Shown one piece after another: positions 9,307-19,639 of a stretch of DNA of 64,000 nucleotides. The notes below the pieces were generated by a model. It saw only the letters and a list, made by a program, of their open reading frames with translations. It had not been told where the DNA came from and did no database searches. Within the stretch, counting starts at the first letter, position 1, and the number at the start of each line of letters is the position of its first letter. The stretch covers positions 21,137-85,136 of the IMG/VR virus record IMGVR_UViG_3300029309_000010; one strand, 5' to 3'. The translations under genes and the position numbers were made by a program. The DNA comes from a virus.

Positions 9307-10148
9307 AATATTAGATTTTCTACTTTTGATGTAACTTCAAAGTTTGGTCCAGCTATTCCTCCACTAATTAAACATGGTTTTCCTTCTTGTATAATATTTA
9401 CACCTGTATACAGCTCTAGATAACTAGATGGAAGTTCAACCATTCCATTTATATAGAAATTAGTTCTACCCTCTATAAAACCTGATCCAGTTAGATCAGG
9501 CGATGAACCTGTTATTGAGTTAGATCTAAATCGTTTCTTGTAAGCTGTGTAAACAAAATTTGATTTGTTATCTGCTGTGACAATACCATTAGCCGTAGCA
9601 GAATTATTAAACAAGGGAGTTTTAACAGTGGCGGCTTCAACCCCAACACCATCACCAGAGTAAACTTTTTGACCATTTAAAAAATAGTCCATGTCTTCAA
9701 ATATATAGTCACTGCCTATGGCAGAGTTAATGCTAGCTACTAAAGTTTGTCCAAAATCACCACGCGCAGCTATCATCGCAGATCCTGAAATTATATTATA
9801 TAAAATATTTGAAGTAGATTTCGCAGGGACAGTGTTGTGAAAAAATACTCTATTAATATCAATTATGTCTGCTTCTGTTCCTTTCACAAAATAATCACCA
9901 GTATTAATTTGATAGGATATTTCATTTGCAGCTTGTCCAGTTATAGGGACTTCTTGTAAAAGAGTTTGTGAGTTCAGGCTTAATTGCAATCTTTTGTCAC
10001 CCGTAGAATTTGCCCTATCATAATAAAATAAACCAGCGCTACCAACAGCTTCTCTGTTTAGCTCTAAAAAATTATCTGTGTGGAAAAAATCAGAGGAACA
10101 TCCTGATAAACTACTCTCTCCAGTAAAAATTACAGAATCATATATCAT
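9303..10148 (-). CDS. Distal tail virion protein, unknown
   Basis: 281 residues, rich in Ser, Asn, Gly and Thr, few Lys; predicted to be beta-rich. Motifs such as YFLNGQKVYSGDGV and NFYINGMVELPSSYLELYTG look like repeated small barrel or lectin-like strands, as often found in tail-tip and receptor-facing proteins. Overlaps both neighbours by 4 bases (ATGA), so it is part of one coupled tail operon. No family recognised. Confidence 0.5.
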   Translation of the reverse strand: MIYDSVIFTGESSLSGCSSDFFHTDNFLELNREAVGSAGLFYYDRANSTGDKRLQLSLNSQTLLQEVPITGQAANEISYQINTGDYFVKGTEADIIDINRVFFHNTVPAKSTSNILYNIISGSAMIAARGDFGQTLVASINSAIGSDYIFEDMDYFLNGQKVYSGDGVGVEAATVKTPLFNNSATANGIVTADNKSNFVYTAYKKRFRSNSITGSSPDLTGSGFIEGRTNFYINGMVELPSSYLELYTGVNIIQEGKPCLISGGIAGPNFEVTSKVENLIL

Positions 10149-11569
10149 GGCCTACCTCCTAAGTAATAAATATAGTCTTTTTTAAACTTTTCAGAATTTA
10201 CACCGAGAACTATTCCAGAGCTACTAATCGCAGGTGTATTTACTATGGTTTCATACAAAGGTTCTTGCAAAACCCCGCTAACCCTACTTAAAGCACCCAC
10301 CTGCATTTTTGAACCAAATAGCTTTACAGCTATGCTCTCCGACCCAGATATTCCTCTATGCTCTGAAAATTCTTGAACTGCTCCATCTACATCTCTTAAT
10401 CCTAAAGTTGCAAATGCATCGTCTCCAGTAGGTAGATATTGAAGTGTTCCATCTGGTTTCAAATATCCCACCTCTTCTTTTACAAATGTCTTAATACCAC
10501 TAGCTGATAAATTGTTATCAAAAGATCTATATATAAAATACCTATCTCCTTCTCCAGTGTTTACACTGCTGGAGTTAAAGAAGTTTCCTGTTAACATATC
10601 TCTACCCGTAGCAAAATCAATGTCTCCTGTTATTTCATATCTATATCCTGTTATGCCAGTTTGATATACTGTTGTTTGGCTATATCCAGTTATTCTCTTT
10701 TCTGTCTGCTCAGATGTAGATGACTCAGAGTAATCTCCTATCATTCCACTACCCAAAGCAAACATTGCTGATGGTGACGCATATCCAGAAACTAAAGCAA
10801 AAGAATTCAAACTAACATTTGATGCTCCAGATTTAAAATATTGCGCCTGATCAACTTCAAGTGTGCCATTATTAGATGGCCTTTCTATAGGCGACCCACC
10901 TAGATAAAATCCTGTATTACTTGAGATAGCGGAGGTGTCTACAAAGAACTCATCTTTTTGTATTTTGTTATTTAAGTAATCATACCTACACATTGAAAGC
11001 TGATTTGATCCAATAGAAAAAGATACCAAGTTTCTCTTAGATAACTCTAAAGAACTAGATGTATATATAAAATCACCCTGCTGATTAAATCCTTGATAAA
11101 AAAGCTTGCCTCTATCTGTTACTCCAAAATTATAACCTTTTGCTCCAGTTATAACATTTCCATTTATGGAAGTTGATGTTTTTTCTAATGATCCAAATAA
11201 AACACAGTTTTCTACGTTTGTATTAAAATCAAAATCAATAATAACAGATTGATTTGAATACGGCAAATTACTTGTTCCTGTTACTTTTATATTAGAACCA
11301 GTTAAATTTGCGCTATCTTCTTTTAATATAGTTCCAGTTGCAAATTTTTTAGATGAAGCTGGCGTTGATCCAAAAGCAATAAATATACCACTATATAATC
11401 CAGTATCTTTTGATGGCTCAGAATTTTCTATAACACTAAAATTTAATGTGCTTATCTGCCTGTTTCCCAAGTGTCTTCCACTCATTCCAGAAAATTCATA
11501 ATGAATCAAGAGTCTTTCACTGCCTCCGAAAGACTCCTGCATTGCATATTGTATACCTGACTGACTCAT
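10145..11569 (-). CDS. Tail virion protein with lectin-like beta-rich middle
   Basis: 474 residues with start MSQSGIQYAMQ. I chose this ATG at 11569 because it sits one base after the upstream stop (TAA-T-ATG), as in other genes of this operon; a farther ATG at 11611 would overlap by 41 bases. The region with VIIDFDFNTNVENCVLFGSL, GYNFGVTDRGKLFYQGF and NLVSFSIGSNQLSMCRYD reads like a LamG/concanavalin-type jelly roll that may contact glycans. The C-terminal third is rich in SSG and TG turns. Likely at the tail tip by position. Confidence 0.5.
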   Translation of the reverse strand: MSQSGIQYAMQESFGGSERLLIHYEFSGMSGRHLGNRQISTLNFSVIENSEPSKDTGLYSGIFIAFGSTPASSKKFATGTILKEDSANLTGSNIKVTGTSNLPYSNQSVIIDFDFNTNVENCVLFGSLEKTSTSINGNVITGAKGYNFGVTDRGKLFYQGFNQQGDFIYTSSSLELSKRNLVSFSIGSNQLSMCRYDYLNNKIQKDEFFVDTSAISSNTGFYLGGSPIERPSNNGTLEVDQAQYFKSGASNVSLNSFALVSGYASPSAMFALGSGMIGDYSESSTSEQTEKRITGYSQTTVYQTGITGYRYEITGDIDFATGRDMLTGNFFNSSSVNTGEGDRYFIYRSFDNNLSASGIKTFVKEEVGYLKPDGTLQYLPTGDDAFATLGLRDVDGAVQEFSEHRGISGSESIAVKLFGSKMQVGALSRVSGVLQEPLYETIVNTPAISSSGIVLGVNSEKFKKDYIYYLGGRP

Positions 11570-11570
11570 A

Positions 11571-13160
11571 TTAATAATATCTACTTGTGTTAAATGATAT
11601 AGTATCATCATTTAGAGTGCTGCTTTCACTAAAGGTAAATATCCCCGTCAGATGACCGCTTATTACTTCTTTCAACTTATCTAAATTGCCAGTATCACCT
11701 TCACAATTTGCGGATACTTGAAATTCACCAGCTGTCCTATTGTTTATTTTTTGTTTAGCGAAACCACCTAAACTTGGAACAATCCCGCTTAACTCAAGTG
11801 GTTTTTTGTCAGTTATAGAAACTTTAAGTCCAGATAATGTTCCAGAAGACAAATCAACTCTATTGTCAAACTGAACTTCATATGTTATAGAGCTTTGGCT
11901 AGGTTTTTTATTTATACTTCTAGATAAAGGCTCTGGATTAATATAGTCTCCACTAATGTGATATCCAGTAGCATCTCCAGTAAAGTCTTGTAAAGCCTCT
12001 ACTGCTAAATTTAAAAATCCAGAACCCACAGATAACCCACTAAATTGTTCGTCTACTTGTAAAAATCTACTACCAGTAGCTGGATCACCAGTTCCTAATA
12101 CATCAAAAGGAGAATTGTATATAAATTCACCATTTACTGTTACATTTACTTTTGAGCTATCTTTGCTCGCTGAAACAGAAGAAGATCTCTTATGTAATAC
12201 GTTCCCAACTTGATCAATATTTTCTGGATCAGAAAAAACATAATTAAAATCAACTTTATTCGCTCCGCTGTCTATTGTAAAAGATGCTGTTTTAGGTCCT
12301 CTCTCTATAAAGGTATAAGCACCACTTTCATAATTTGATAAAGATGAAGCTACAGAATTTATCGCTAATTCTGTTGCTTGAGTTGCTGTGAAAGCCCCTG
12401 TATCTATTAACCCATCGTTTTTGACAGCTCCCATGTTCCCCTGAACACTCGCTGTAACATTAACAGTTATACCATTTTCTTTCTCAAATGCTATTTGAGT
12501 ATTTGAAGTTAAAATACCCTCTGCACCACTTCTAGTGTTGTATTTATATACTTCTGATATCTCATATGAGCTTTGAGCCTTATCTATATTCTCTGATCTA
12601 GAAGTTAAATAACCTGTTTGCCCAGTCAAAAATAAAGATAAATTTTGATATCCTCCAATTCTTGAGTTTACAAAATTTCTAGCATTCAAAAGGGCATCAT
12701 TTCCATCTACCTTCAATCCTTTTGCTGACACCCTATGAGAAGCTTCAACTACATTTCCATCAGACTCACTGAATGACCAAGTATCAATTGGGTCTGATAT
12801 TCCAAAAAACTCAGAAAATGTTCCAGAACTATATGATTGAAAATTAACAGAATAAGGTAATACGGTTGTTAAGTCTGAATCTGAAAAAGAAATTGATTGA
12901 GGTTTTGATTTTAAAAAAACTTTATCTTCTACTGAGTTTGATATTGTTAATGTTTCAAAAGTTGATAAAAGACCACTAATCATTTGCATTTTTTGCAAAT
13001 CTAATGCTTTTAAATCTTCACCAGTTAAATTTCCAACTAATTCTATCGAGTCAACAAAGTTGTCTACTTTTCCTTTGGCATAGACAGGCTCTACTCCCTG
13101 ACCAACAAATGGAATTGGCTTTGGGAAACTATAAGATCCATATGTAATTGATTCAGACAT
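11571..13160 (-). CDS. Tail virion protein, unknown
   Basis: 529 residues starting MSESITYGSYSFPKPIPFVG; the MSESIT start is shared with the 867-residue hub-like protein. The chain is almost entirely alternating strand and turn segments (for example GNLTGEDLKALDLQKMQ then SFSDSDLTTVLPYSVNFQSY), with no helical domain. Start and stop overlap or abut neighbours. Probably a repeated-barrel tail-tip or baseplate component. No named family recognised. Confidence 0.5.
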   Translation of the reverse strand: MSESITYGSYSFPKPIPFVGQGVEPVYAKGKVDNFVDSIELVGNLTGEDLKALDLQKMQMISGLLSTFETLTISNSVEDKVFLKSKPQSISFSDSDLTTVLPYSVNFQSYSSGTFSEFFGISDPIDTWSFSESDGNVVEASHRVSAKGLKVDGNDALLNARNFVNSRIGGYQNLSLFLTGQTGYLTSRSENIDKAQSSYEISEVYKYNTRSGAEGILTSNTQIAFEKENGITVNVTASVQGNMGAVKNDGLIDTGAFTATQATELAINSVASSLSNYESGAYTFIERGPKTASFTIDSGANKVDFNYVFSDPENIDQVGNVLHKRSSSVSASKDSSKVNVTVNGEFIYNSPFDVLGTGDPATGSRFLQVDEQFSGLSVGSGFLNLAVEALQDFTGDATGYHISGDYINPEPLSRSINKKPSQSSITYEVQFDNRVDLSSGTLSGLKVSITDKKPLELSGIVPSLGGFAKQKINNRTAGEFQVSANCEGDTGNLDKLKEVISGHLTGIFTFSESSTLNDDTISFNTSRYY

Positions 13161-14707
13161 TATGCATCTAAAAATAAATAATTTATAGTTCTAGTAGCAG
13201 AACCCTCTCCTAAATTAACCGAAAAAACATCTGAAGTTATATGAATAATGTTTTCATCTACTAATTCATTTAAAGATGATGTTTTTGATTCTAATATTTC
13301 TTTCGCTCTATTTATTCCAGCAGTTTGACTAACAACTGCATCTGCCCTAACGGTCGCTTTTCCTACAGTTTTTAAATTACTCTGGACTATTTGATCTTCA
13401 AGAGTTTCCAAAGCAAGGAATTTATCTATTCTTTTTATTTGGTGATTTTTAGTTAAAGTCTTTTTTAATTTCAGCAAGCCATCATCTGTAGAATTATATG
13501 AATCATCAGTAGTAAATACAACTGACTCATTTATTTTCCCATCTGATTTTAAAAAACTAGTTTGTCTGCTTTTTTCAAAATATGGAACTGTAGGGTGGAA
13601 TAGTCTTTGTATCTTATCTATGTAGGTAGTATTTTCATTTATCCAAGACTGCCTAGAGTTTTTAAATTTTTCCAAAATATTTTTTCCATTAGAATTATAT
13701 TCTACACTTAAAGTAAACTCATTAAATTTTCCTTTCTTTACTTTTTGACCAGAATAATCAATAATATCTGATTGAGATTTTCTTGGGTCAGTAGAAAATG
13801 AAATGCTTAAATTAGCTTTGGTGTTATCTCTAGAGATACCTTTTGTTATAGAAAACGGAGTTCCAAATTCAGCTTCTTCTTCTGATATTTTTAGATCAAT
13901 GATTGCAGATATGGCTTTAGATAAAATATTTTCAGAATCTAATCTAAGAGCTGTTAAATCTATATTAAATATTTTTGTTAAAAATCCTTTATCATCAATT
14001 TGCAAATTTACAGTTTCTTTTTTTCCTACATTTAGAGTCTGATTAATAAAGGAAGTGTCTATTTTCTCAGATAAAGAAACACTTAAATTAATAAGATCAT
14101 AAGTTTCTGTAATTATTCCTCTAAAGTCTTTATCTATTGTTGCATTTTCTGATATACCATCTTGCTGAAATCCAAAGTTTGGTCTATTAGCAAAATAATA
14201 ATTAGTTAAAAATGTTTTAGCATTATTTAAAAATTGATCTCCAGCCTCTTGTTTATATTGTATACTAATATTTCTATTGGAGCTGTAATCTGGCCCACTC
14301 CTAGAAAAATCATACGATTCAGAAAAGTTTTCTAAAGCATGTGGGTTTGGTATGAATTTAGCGAATTGAGTCCCTGCATATCCATCTAACCTTCTAGATT
14401 CTTCTATAGAAATATTAACATTCTCTGATCCGACTAAAGATCCTGCCTCAAAATTGTAAGATGTTATTCTCCCATTTAAATATTCATCTGCTCCTATTCT
14501 GGCTGTTATGTTTTGTCTGTTGTAAACACTTGAAATAGCGTCTCTTCCTTTTAATAATGTCGTATCATTTTTTACTACATTAATGTCAGATATATTAATT
14601 ACATAATTACCTACTACATTATAAGAAAACAATTCCTCTGTATTTAAATAATTGTAACTTATCTCAACAGATGAGGATAATACATTTGTTACTATTAGTG
14701 AGGACAT
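13160..14707 (-). CDS. Tail protein downstream of tape measure
   Basis: 515 residues starting MSSLIVTNVLSSSVEISYNY, directly after the tape measure. In siphoviruses this slot holds the distal tail protein. Segments such as ARIGADEYLNGRITSYNFEAG and SENVNISIEESRRLDGYAG resemble the beta-sandwich of Dit-like proteins; this is position plus pattern, not a firm match. Its stop and the next gene's start overlap by one base. Confidence 0.5.
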   Translation of the reverse strand: MSSLIVTNVLSSSVEISYNYLNTEELFSYNVVGNYVINISDINVVKNDTTLLKGRDAISSVYNRQNITARIGADEYLNGRITSYNFEAGSLVGSENVNISIEESRRLDGYAGTQFAKFIPNPHALENFSESYDFSRSGPDYSSNRNISIQYKQEAGDQFLNNAKTFLTNYYFANRPNFGFQQDGISENATIDKDFRGIITETYDLINLSVSLSEKIDTSFINQTLNVGKKETVNLQIDDKGFLTKIFNIDLTALRLDSENILSKAISAIIDLKISEEEAEFGTPFSITKGISRDNTKANLSISFSTDPRKSQSDIIDYSGQKVKKGKFNEFTLSVEYNSNGKNILEKFKNSRQSWINENTTYIDKIQRLFHPTVPYFEKSRQTSFLKSDGKINESVVFTTDDSYNSTDDGLLKLKKTLTKNHQIKRIDKFLALETLEDQIVQSNLKTVGKATVRADAVVSQTAGINRAKEILESKTSSLNELVDENIIHITSDVFSVNLGEGSATRTINYLFLDA

Positions 14708-14721
14708 TTTTATTTATGATA

Positions 14722-17700
14722 TTATTCTTTCTCAACTAAAGCCATTCTAGCTTCAAGGTCAGATATTTTACCTTCTATGTTATTTATCATAGTCTCTTGT
14801 CTACCTACAAATTGTTGCTGTGTATCAATTAATGTATTAGTATCTTTTATAGTATCTGTGATATTTGTGCTAAAGTTTTTAAATGTAGCTAAACCTTTTG
14901 ATGCAGTTTGTAATTCTTTTGTTAATTCTAATACAATTGTAGTAACATTACCTGCGTCTTCATCTCCCTTGAACATTTTATTTAGATTTGCAAAATTGCT
15001 TTTCGCCTCTCTCATCTCTGCACCCAAATTCTTCTGTGCTTCTTCTAACTGATCTATAGACTCTGTATCTCTTCCCGATTGAAGATTTTGCAATTCAGTA
15101 ATAGCGCCTCCACCAGCTTGACTTCCAATTATATCTCTTGAAGATTGTGTCCCTATTAACGACCTCTCTATAGTTTGGTCTATTCCCTGTAAAACTTCTG
15201 CCAACCCTTCATCTAGAACCCTTAAACCATCTAATACGTTTACTTTATCAAAACCTCCTTCAGCTAGTGCAGCTTTAACTTTTTCTAGTTCTCTAGCTAT
15301 GCCAAGCGCCTCTTCTTCTGTGAAATCTTCTGAACCTCTCGCCTTTCTTTTGTTTTCTGCGCCACCAATAGCTGAACGTAGTGCTTCAACAGATGGCATT
15401 ATGTTAGATATGTTTGTCCCTCTTTCTCCTTTCGCAATAGCACTGATTTCAGATAGTGTTCCCTTAGTATTACCAGTTCTTATTTCGGCGATTCTTTTTC
15501 TATTCTTCTCCATTTCATCACTGGCCTTAACAACTCTGTTAGCGAAGTTCACCGCCGCATTTTCAACTTTTGCTTTTAAGTTGTCACCAGCTTTATTTAT
15601 ATCTTGTTGAAGTTTTTCTAATTCACCCTCATCTGCGCCCCTCCTTTCTGCTCTATCGAATTCAAGTTGAGCATCAGCTCTGGCTTGTTTAGCCACGTTT
15701 ACGTCTGCTAACATTGCCTTTTGCTCAGAAGCTGCTCTAACAGCATCTCCCATAGGCCCAGTTGCAAAATCTCCCAACTGGGACCTCATTGTTGCTTTAG
15801 ACAATTGATCTGCTGTAATTTGAACCATATCTTTTCTACCATTAGCCAAATCACTTGTTGCCCTTTGTAATTCTAAATTTGCTCTAAATATTTGTTCCTT
15901 AAGAGGGTTTACTCTTGCATTATACTTTCTTTCAGCTTCTGCACTGCTAAACATTTCTCCTGATGCAGCCTTAGCTGCGTCTATTAAAGCTTTTTGTGCA
16001 TCTTTTATTTTTTTAAGACCTACTGTTTCTCCTTTAGCCTGTGCATCAATTTGATCTGCCCTATTTTGCAAAGCTTTATTATATCTATCTAATAAACCTT
16101 GAGCTTGCTCATTTCCTTCGGCAGCAGCTACTTTATTTAAATTCTCTACAACTGATCTATTGAAATCACCCACCGACATCCCAAGGCTTCCTTCTTCTCT
16201 AGCTTTTGTCTTACTTTCTATTTTTCTATTATCGACTTCTATGTCTGCCATGTCAGCAGAACCTTGAAAGACTTTATCTCCAGCAAAGGCACCAATAGCT
16301 CCACCTATCAAAGCTCCAACAATAGGTATAGGAATAGCAGCCTGACCTATAAGTGCGCCAGCTGCTGCCCCGCCCATAGTCGTTGCTGATTCCTTAATTC
16401 TACCGCTCTTTTGTTTGCCCTCTAAATCTTTGTCAAGCAATGTGCTCCCTATTTGAAAAGCTCCAACACCTAGAGTTCCAGCAACTCCCAGTCTTCCAGC
16501 TAGCTTGCCTCCTCCTTGCATTAAAAGTTTGTTCCGTGCGGCTTTCCCCCCGATGCCCTTTTTGCCACTCATAGCACCCGCTCTCTTGGCAGCGCTTAAT
16601 TTTTTTAGATTTCCTTTACCAGCAATCAAATTCCCTGCAAAACCTCCCACTTTTCCTCCAGTAAGCATATTTAAAGTAGCAAATGCTGATAAAGCAATAA
16701 ATGCCTTATTAGCACCATCAGCTAATTTAACTATAGCGTCTGCTCCCCTTTTTTCTTGCTCTGTTTTACGCTCTATTGATTTTATATTATTTTGCAATGC
16801 ACTAAAGCTAGTCTTGTCAATCGCAGCTCTTTCTTTTAGTGATTGTATTCTTGATTCAGATTCGTCCTGAATCACATTGTCACTTTGCTCAACACTCGAA
16901 GTAAAAGTATTTAACGCTCCCTGTAATAAACCAATCCCCATAAAAAGTCCAATTCCAGCTCCACCTCCACTTCCAGACCCACTCCCGCTTTTACTTGTAG
17001 CGCCTTTAGCAAACTTCGGCATAAATCCTCCAGCAAAACCTTTTTTACCTGCTGTAAGTCTCCTCCTTGGTTGTATAGTAAATTTTTTATCATTAGCTAA
17101 TTTTTTAGCAAAGCTAGCTACACTATTAGCTCCAGCGTTTTCTTTATAATCAAATATGTTTGCCGATTTAGGCGTGACCCCAAAAAGTTTTACTGTATCT
17201 GCTCTTTTTTCAGCAGAAACTCTTTTTATATCAAAATCTCCACCATCTACTTTTCTTGCTGGACTTATGCCAAGACCAACATTAACAGCAGCTTCAAAAG
17301 CAGCACCAACAGCCCCTCTTAACGCGCCCTTCCCCCCTCCTTGCCTTTGCAGCATTCTTCTTATTTCAGAAGGTTTTGGCTTGCCCAAAAGAGGACGCAA
17401 TAATCCTGCATAATTTGCTGCACTTTTACTTATGCTATCTGTTACGTTTTTTCTTAATCTTTCATCTTGAGGATCAGCTGCTTGATCAACAGCTTTAGGA
17501 ACTTTTGGCCCAAATACACCTAATTTTTTACCATACTCAAAGCCCATTGGCTTCCCCCTAAATTTAAATCTTCCGCGAGTTCCAGCAGGTATGCTTCCAC
17601 TAAATCCAATGCTTGGCACAAGCATCGCAGAGTTTTGTGGGTTAACTACAGCCACATCTTCCATGTCTTGTCCTTTAAGAGATCTTTGTCTTCTTAAAGC

Positions 17701-19620
17701 AGCAGCTTTCGCATCTCTATCCGACTGTGCAGAACCTCTTCCTATGCCAGCGAATTTTTTAGTGCCCATAAAACCCTTCAAGGCAGAGCCGCTCATTTGA
17801 CTAATTTGAGCAGGATTTTTTCCTAACATTCCCCCTATAGCATATCTAGGCAAATTTCCTCCTGCATACATAGGTATAACGGCAGAGTTCCCACCAGCAA
17901 AGTTGGGTATCTCCATCTCTGCGTTATTCATAACGAATCTTTGCCCGTTTATTCTGCCTTTTCCAAAATGAGCCTGAACATTAGGTGGCGCTCCAAGCAT
18001 CCTAGCCGTTGCTTCTTCTTCTAAAAATCCTGTTGCAAAAGCCCTGCCTCTTCTACCTCTAGTAAAAACACCTGAAGCAGATACTCCACTAACCCCTCTT
18101 GAAGCAGCAGCTGCGGCCAAAGATCGCATTAAAGTAGCTTGAGTTTGCAGAAGAGCATTTTCTCTCTGTATAGCTTGTATAACAGCTTGTTCTTTTTGAG
18201 CTTGACTGGCTGTCGTGCTTGCGATCTGCTTCCTTAAGTTTCCATCTCTTTGCAAAAGCCCAACTATTCCAGTTTCAATATTTTTTATTCTTTCGCTTTG
18301 TGTTCCTATAGTGAACAAAGATTTAAGGCCATCTCCAGCAAACTTAGCTACTAATTTAAATATTTTAATAAAAGCTCCAGTAAATATAACAATAGCAGGA
18401 CCACTTAAAAATGATCCTATAGTTTTAAATAAACCTTTTACAAATACATTTCCCTTCTCTGGATCTAGAGCAGAGTCTAAGGCTTCTGTGATCTTGCTGG
18501 CTATGCCGACTAAACCCTCAACAACAGGACCGAATGTTATGCTACCTATTTTTTCAGATAAGCTAGTAAGCCCTTGAACTAATGAATTTATTTGAGCCGA
18601 AATTGTTTTGTTTAGTGCCGCATTTTTTTCAAAAGCTTCATTCGTTGCATTTGCAGCAGTTTGAGCCGCACCTTTAAATATAGAGGTCTCACTACTTAAA
18701 TCTTTTAAGGCAGCACTGACTACGTTAATTTGAAAAACCCCACCAGCTAGCTCTTTTATTTTAGATACAACAGTTGGATCTGATATTCCCTCTATGGCTT
18801 TTGAAAGAGCATTTAGCTTTTGAATTCCTGTCTGACTAGCATCAATCGCAACTCCTAATTCTTTTAATTCTTCAATTGTTGTTCCGCGCTGTAATCTTGT
18901 AAAAATTGATTTAAATGCGTTACCAATAACAGCACCACCTCTGGCCGTCTTCTGTTCAACAGCTGTAACAAGACCAAGCAATTGGTCAAAACTTACTCCC
19001 GCATCCTCTGCCGTAGATCCAGCCCGACTAAATGCCTCTGCCAAATCTTGAGCAGAGACAGCAAATGCTGTATCAACAGCAACTAATTTATTTACAATTT
19101 GATTAGCACTCAGTCCAGCGGAAGCAAATCCATTGATGGCAGCAGTTAAAGCTTTAACAGATTTTTCTGCATCTAATCCAGATATTCTTGTTAATACCAA
19201 AGACGCTTTTAATCTTTTAGCTGTTTCCTCTGCACTTAAACCCTGCCTAGCTAATTCAGCAGCACCATCAGCTACAGTCCCAAAAGCTTGACCAGTTTCC
19301 TTGGCTACTGCAAAAATAGAGTTTCTAAATTTGTTAAACTGAACATCAGTTGCTTGGAATATAGAGTTTATCTCTACCAGCTTTTTTTCTACCTCAATAG
19401 TGGTCGAAACTAATTTTTTAAATGATTGGGTGACACTGTTCAGAACAGCGGTTGTTGCTCCGAAAGCAAAAACACGCGCAGTAGAGGCGTCTAGAGATTT
19501 TTGAAACTCAGAAGCCTGTCCTGTAATTCTTCCTAGAGCTTGCTGAACCTGCTTTGTAGAGGCGTTTAAACTCTGTGGATTAAGACTTACATTTAAAGAA
19601 GCATTTAAACTAGTGGGCAT
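14722..19620 (-). CDS. Tail tape measure protein
   Basis: 1632 residues. The first ~330 residues match the TP901-type tape measure core: AKETGQAFGTVADGAAELAR, then LTAAINGFASAGLSANQIV, SRAGSTAEDAGVSFDQLLGL and NAFKSIFTRLQRGT. Hydrophobic segments lie near 405-425, 888-902, 970-990 and 1080-1110, as expected for a protein that enters the host membrane. Residues ~765-830 hold an unusual island with an E, a D cluster and DYK (see findings). It is flanked by linker motifs of the IPNFAGG / FMPKFAKG type. Long helical, coiled-coil-prone stretches fill the C-terminal 500 residues. Length implies a tail of roughly 200 nm if most of the chain sets length (inference). A GTGTAAAA element lies just upstream. 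Confidence 0.93.
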   Translation of the reverse strand: MPTSLNASLNVSLNPQSLNASTKQVQQALGRITGQASEFQKSLDASTARVFAFGATTAVLNSVTQSFKKLVSTTIEVEKKLVEINSIFQATDVQFNKFRNSIFAVAKETGQAFGTVADGAAELARQGLSAEETAKRLKASLVLTRISGLDAEKSVKALTAAINGFASAGLSANQIVNKLVAVDTAFAVSAQDLAEAFSRAGSTAEDAGVSFDQLLGLVTAVEQKTARGGAVIGNAFKSIFTRLQRGTTIEELKELGVAIDASQTGIQKLNALSKAIEGISDPTVVSKIKELAGGVFQINVVSAALKDLSSETSIFKGAAQTAANATNEAFEKNAALNKTISAQINSLVQGLTSLSEKIGSITFGPVVEGLVGIASKITEALDSALDPEKGNVFVKGLFKTIGSFLSGPAIVIFTGAFIKIFKLVAKFAGDGLKSLFTIGTQSERIKNIETGIVGLLQRDGNLRKQIASTTASQAQKEQAVIQAIQRENALLQTQATLMRSLAAAAASRGVSGVSASGVFTRGRRGRAFATGFLEEEATARMLGAPPNVQAHFGKGRINGQRFVMNNAEMEIPNFAGGNSAVIPMYAGGNLPRYAIGGMLGKNPAQISQMSGSALKGFMGTKKFAGIGRGSAQSDRDAKAAALRRQRSLKGQDMEDVAVVNPQNSAMLVPSIGFSGSIPAGTRGRFKFRGKPMGFEYGKKLGVFGPKVPKAVDQAADPQDERLRKNVTDSISKSAANYAGLLRPLLGKPKPSEIRRMLQRQGGGKGALRGAVGAAFEAAVNVGLGISPARKVDGGDFDIKRVSAEKRADTVKLFGVTPKSANIFDYKENAGANSVASFAKKLANDKKFTIQPRRRLTAGKKGFAGGFMPKFAKGATSKSGSGSGSGGGAGIGLFMGIGLLQGALNTFTSSVEQSDNVIQDESESRIQSLKERAAIDKTSFSALQNNIKSIERKTEQEKRGADAIVKLADGANKAFIALSAFATLNMLTGGKVGGFAGNLIAGKGNLKKLSAAKRAGAMSGKKGIGGKAARNKLLMQGGGKLAGRLGVAGTLGVGAFQIGSTLLDKDLEGKQKSGRIKESATTMGGAAAGALIGQAAIPIPIVGALIGGAIGAFAGDKVFQGSADMADIEVDNRKIESKTKAREEGSLGMSVGDFNRSVVENLNKVAAAEGNEQAQGLLDRYNKALQNRADQIDAQAKGETVGLKKIKDAQKALIDAAKAASGEMFSSAEAERKYNARVNPLKEQIFRANLELQRATSDLANGRKDMVQITADQLSKATMRSQLGDFATGPMGDAVRAASEQKAMLADVNVAKQARADAQLEFDRAERRGADEGELEKLQQDINKAGDNLKAKVENAAVNFANRVVKASDEMEKNRKRIAEIRTGNTKGTLSEISAIAKGERGTNISNIMPSVEALRSAIGGAENKRKARGSEDFTEEEALGIARELEKVKAALAEGGFDKVNVLDGLRVLDEGLAEVLQGIDQTIERSLIGTQSSRDIIGSQAGGGAITELQNLQSGRDTESIDQLEEAQKNLGAEMREAKSNFANLNKMFKGDEDAGNVTTIVLELTKELQTASKGLATFKNFSTNITDTIKDTNTLIDTQQQFVGRQETMINNIEGKISDLEARMALVEKE

Positions 19621-19628
19621 ATAGTGTA

Positions 19629-19636
19629 TTTTACAC
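19629..19636 (-). promoter_or_regulatory. GTGTAA-type element (candidate late promoter)
   Basis: GTGTAAAA, 8 nt before the tape measure ATG, in a 19-bp intergenic gap. GTGTA-AAA-TACAC is also a perfect short palindrome. Confidence 0.55.
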
Positions 19637-19639
19637 CTA

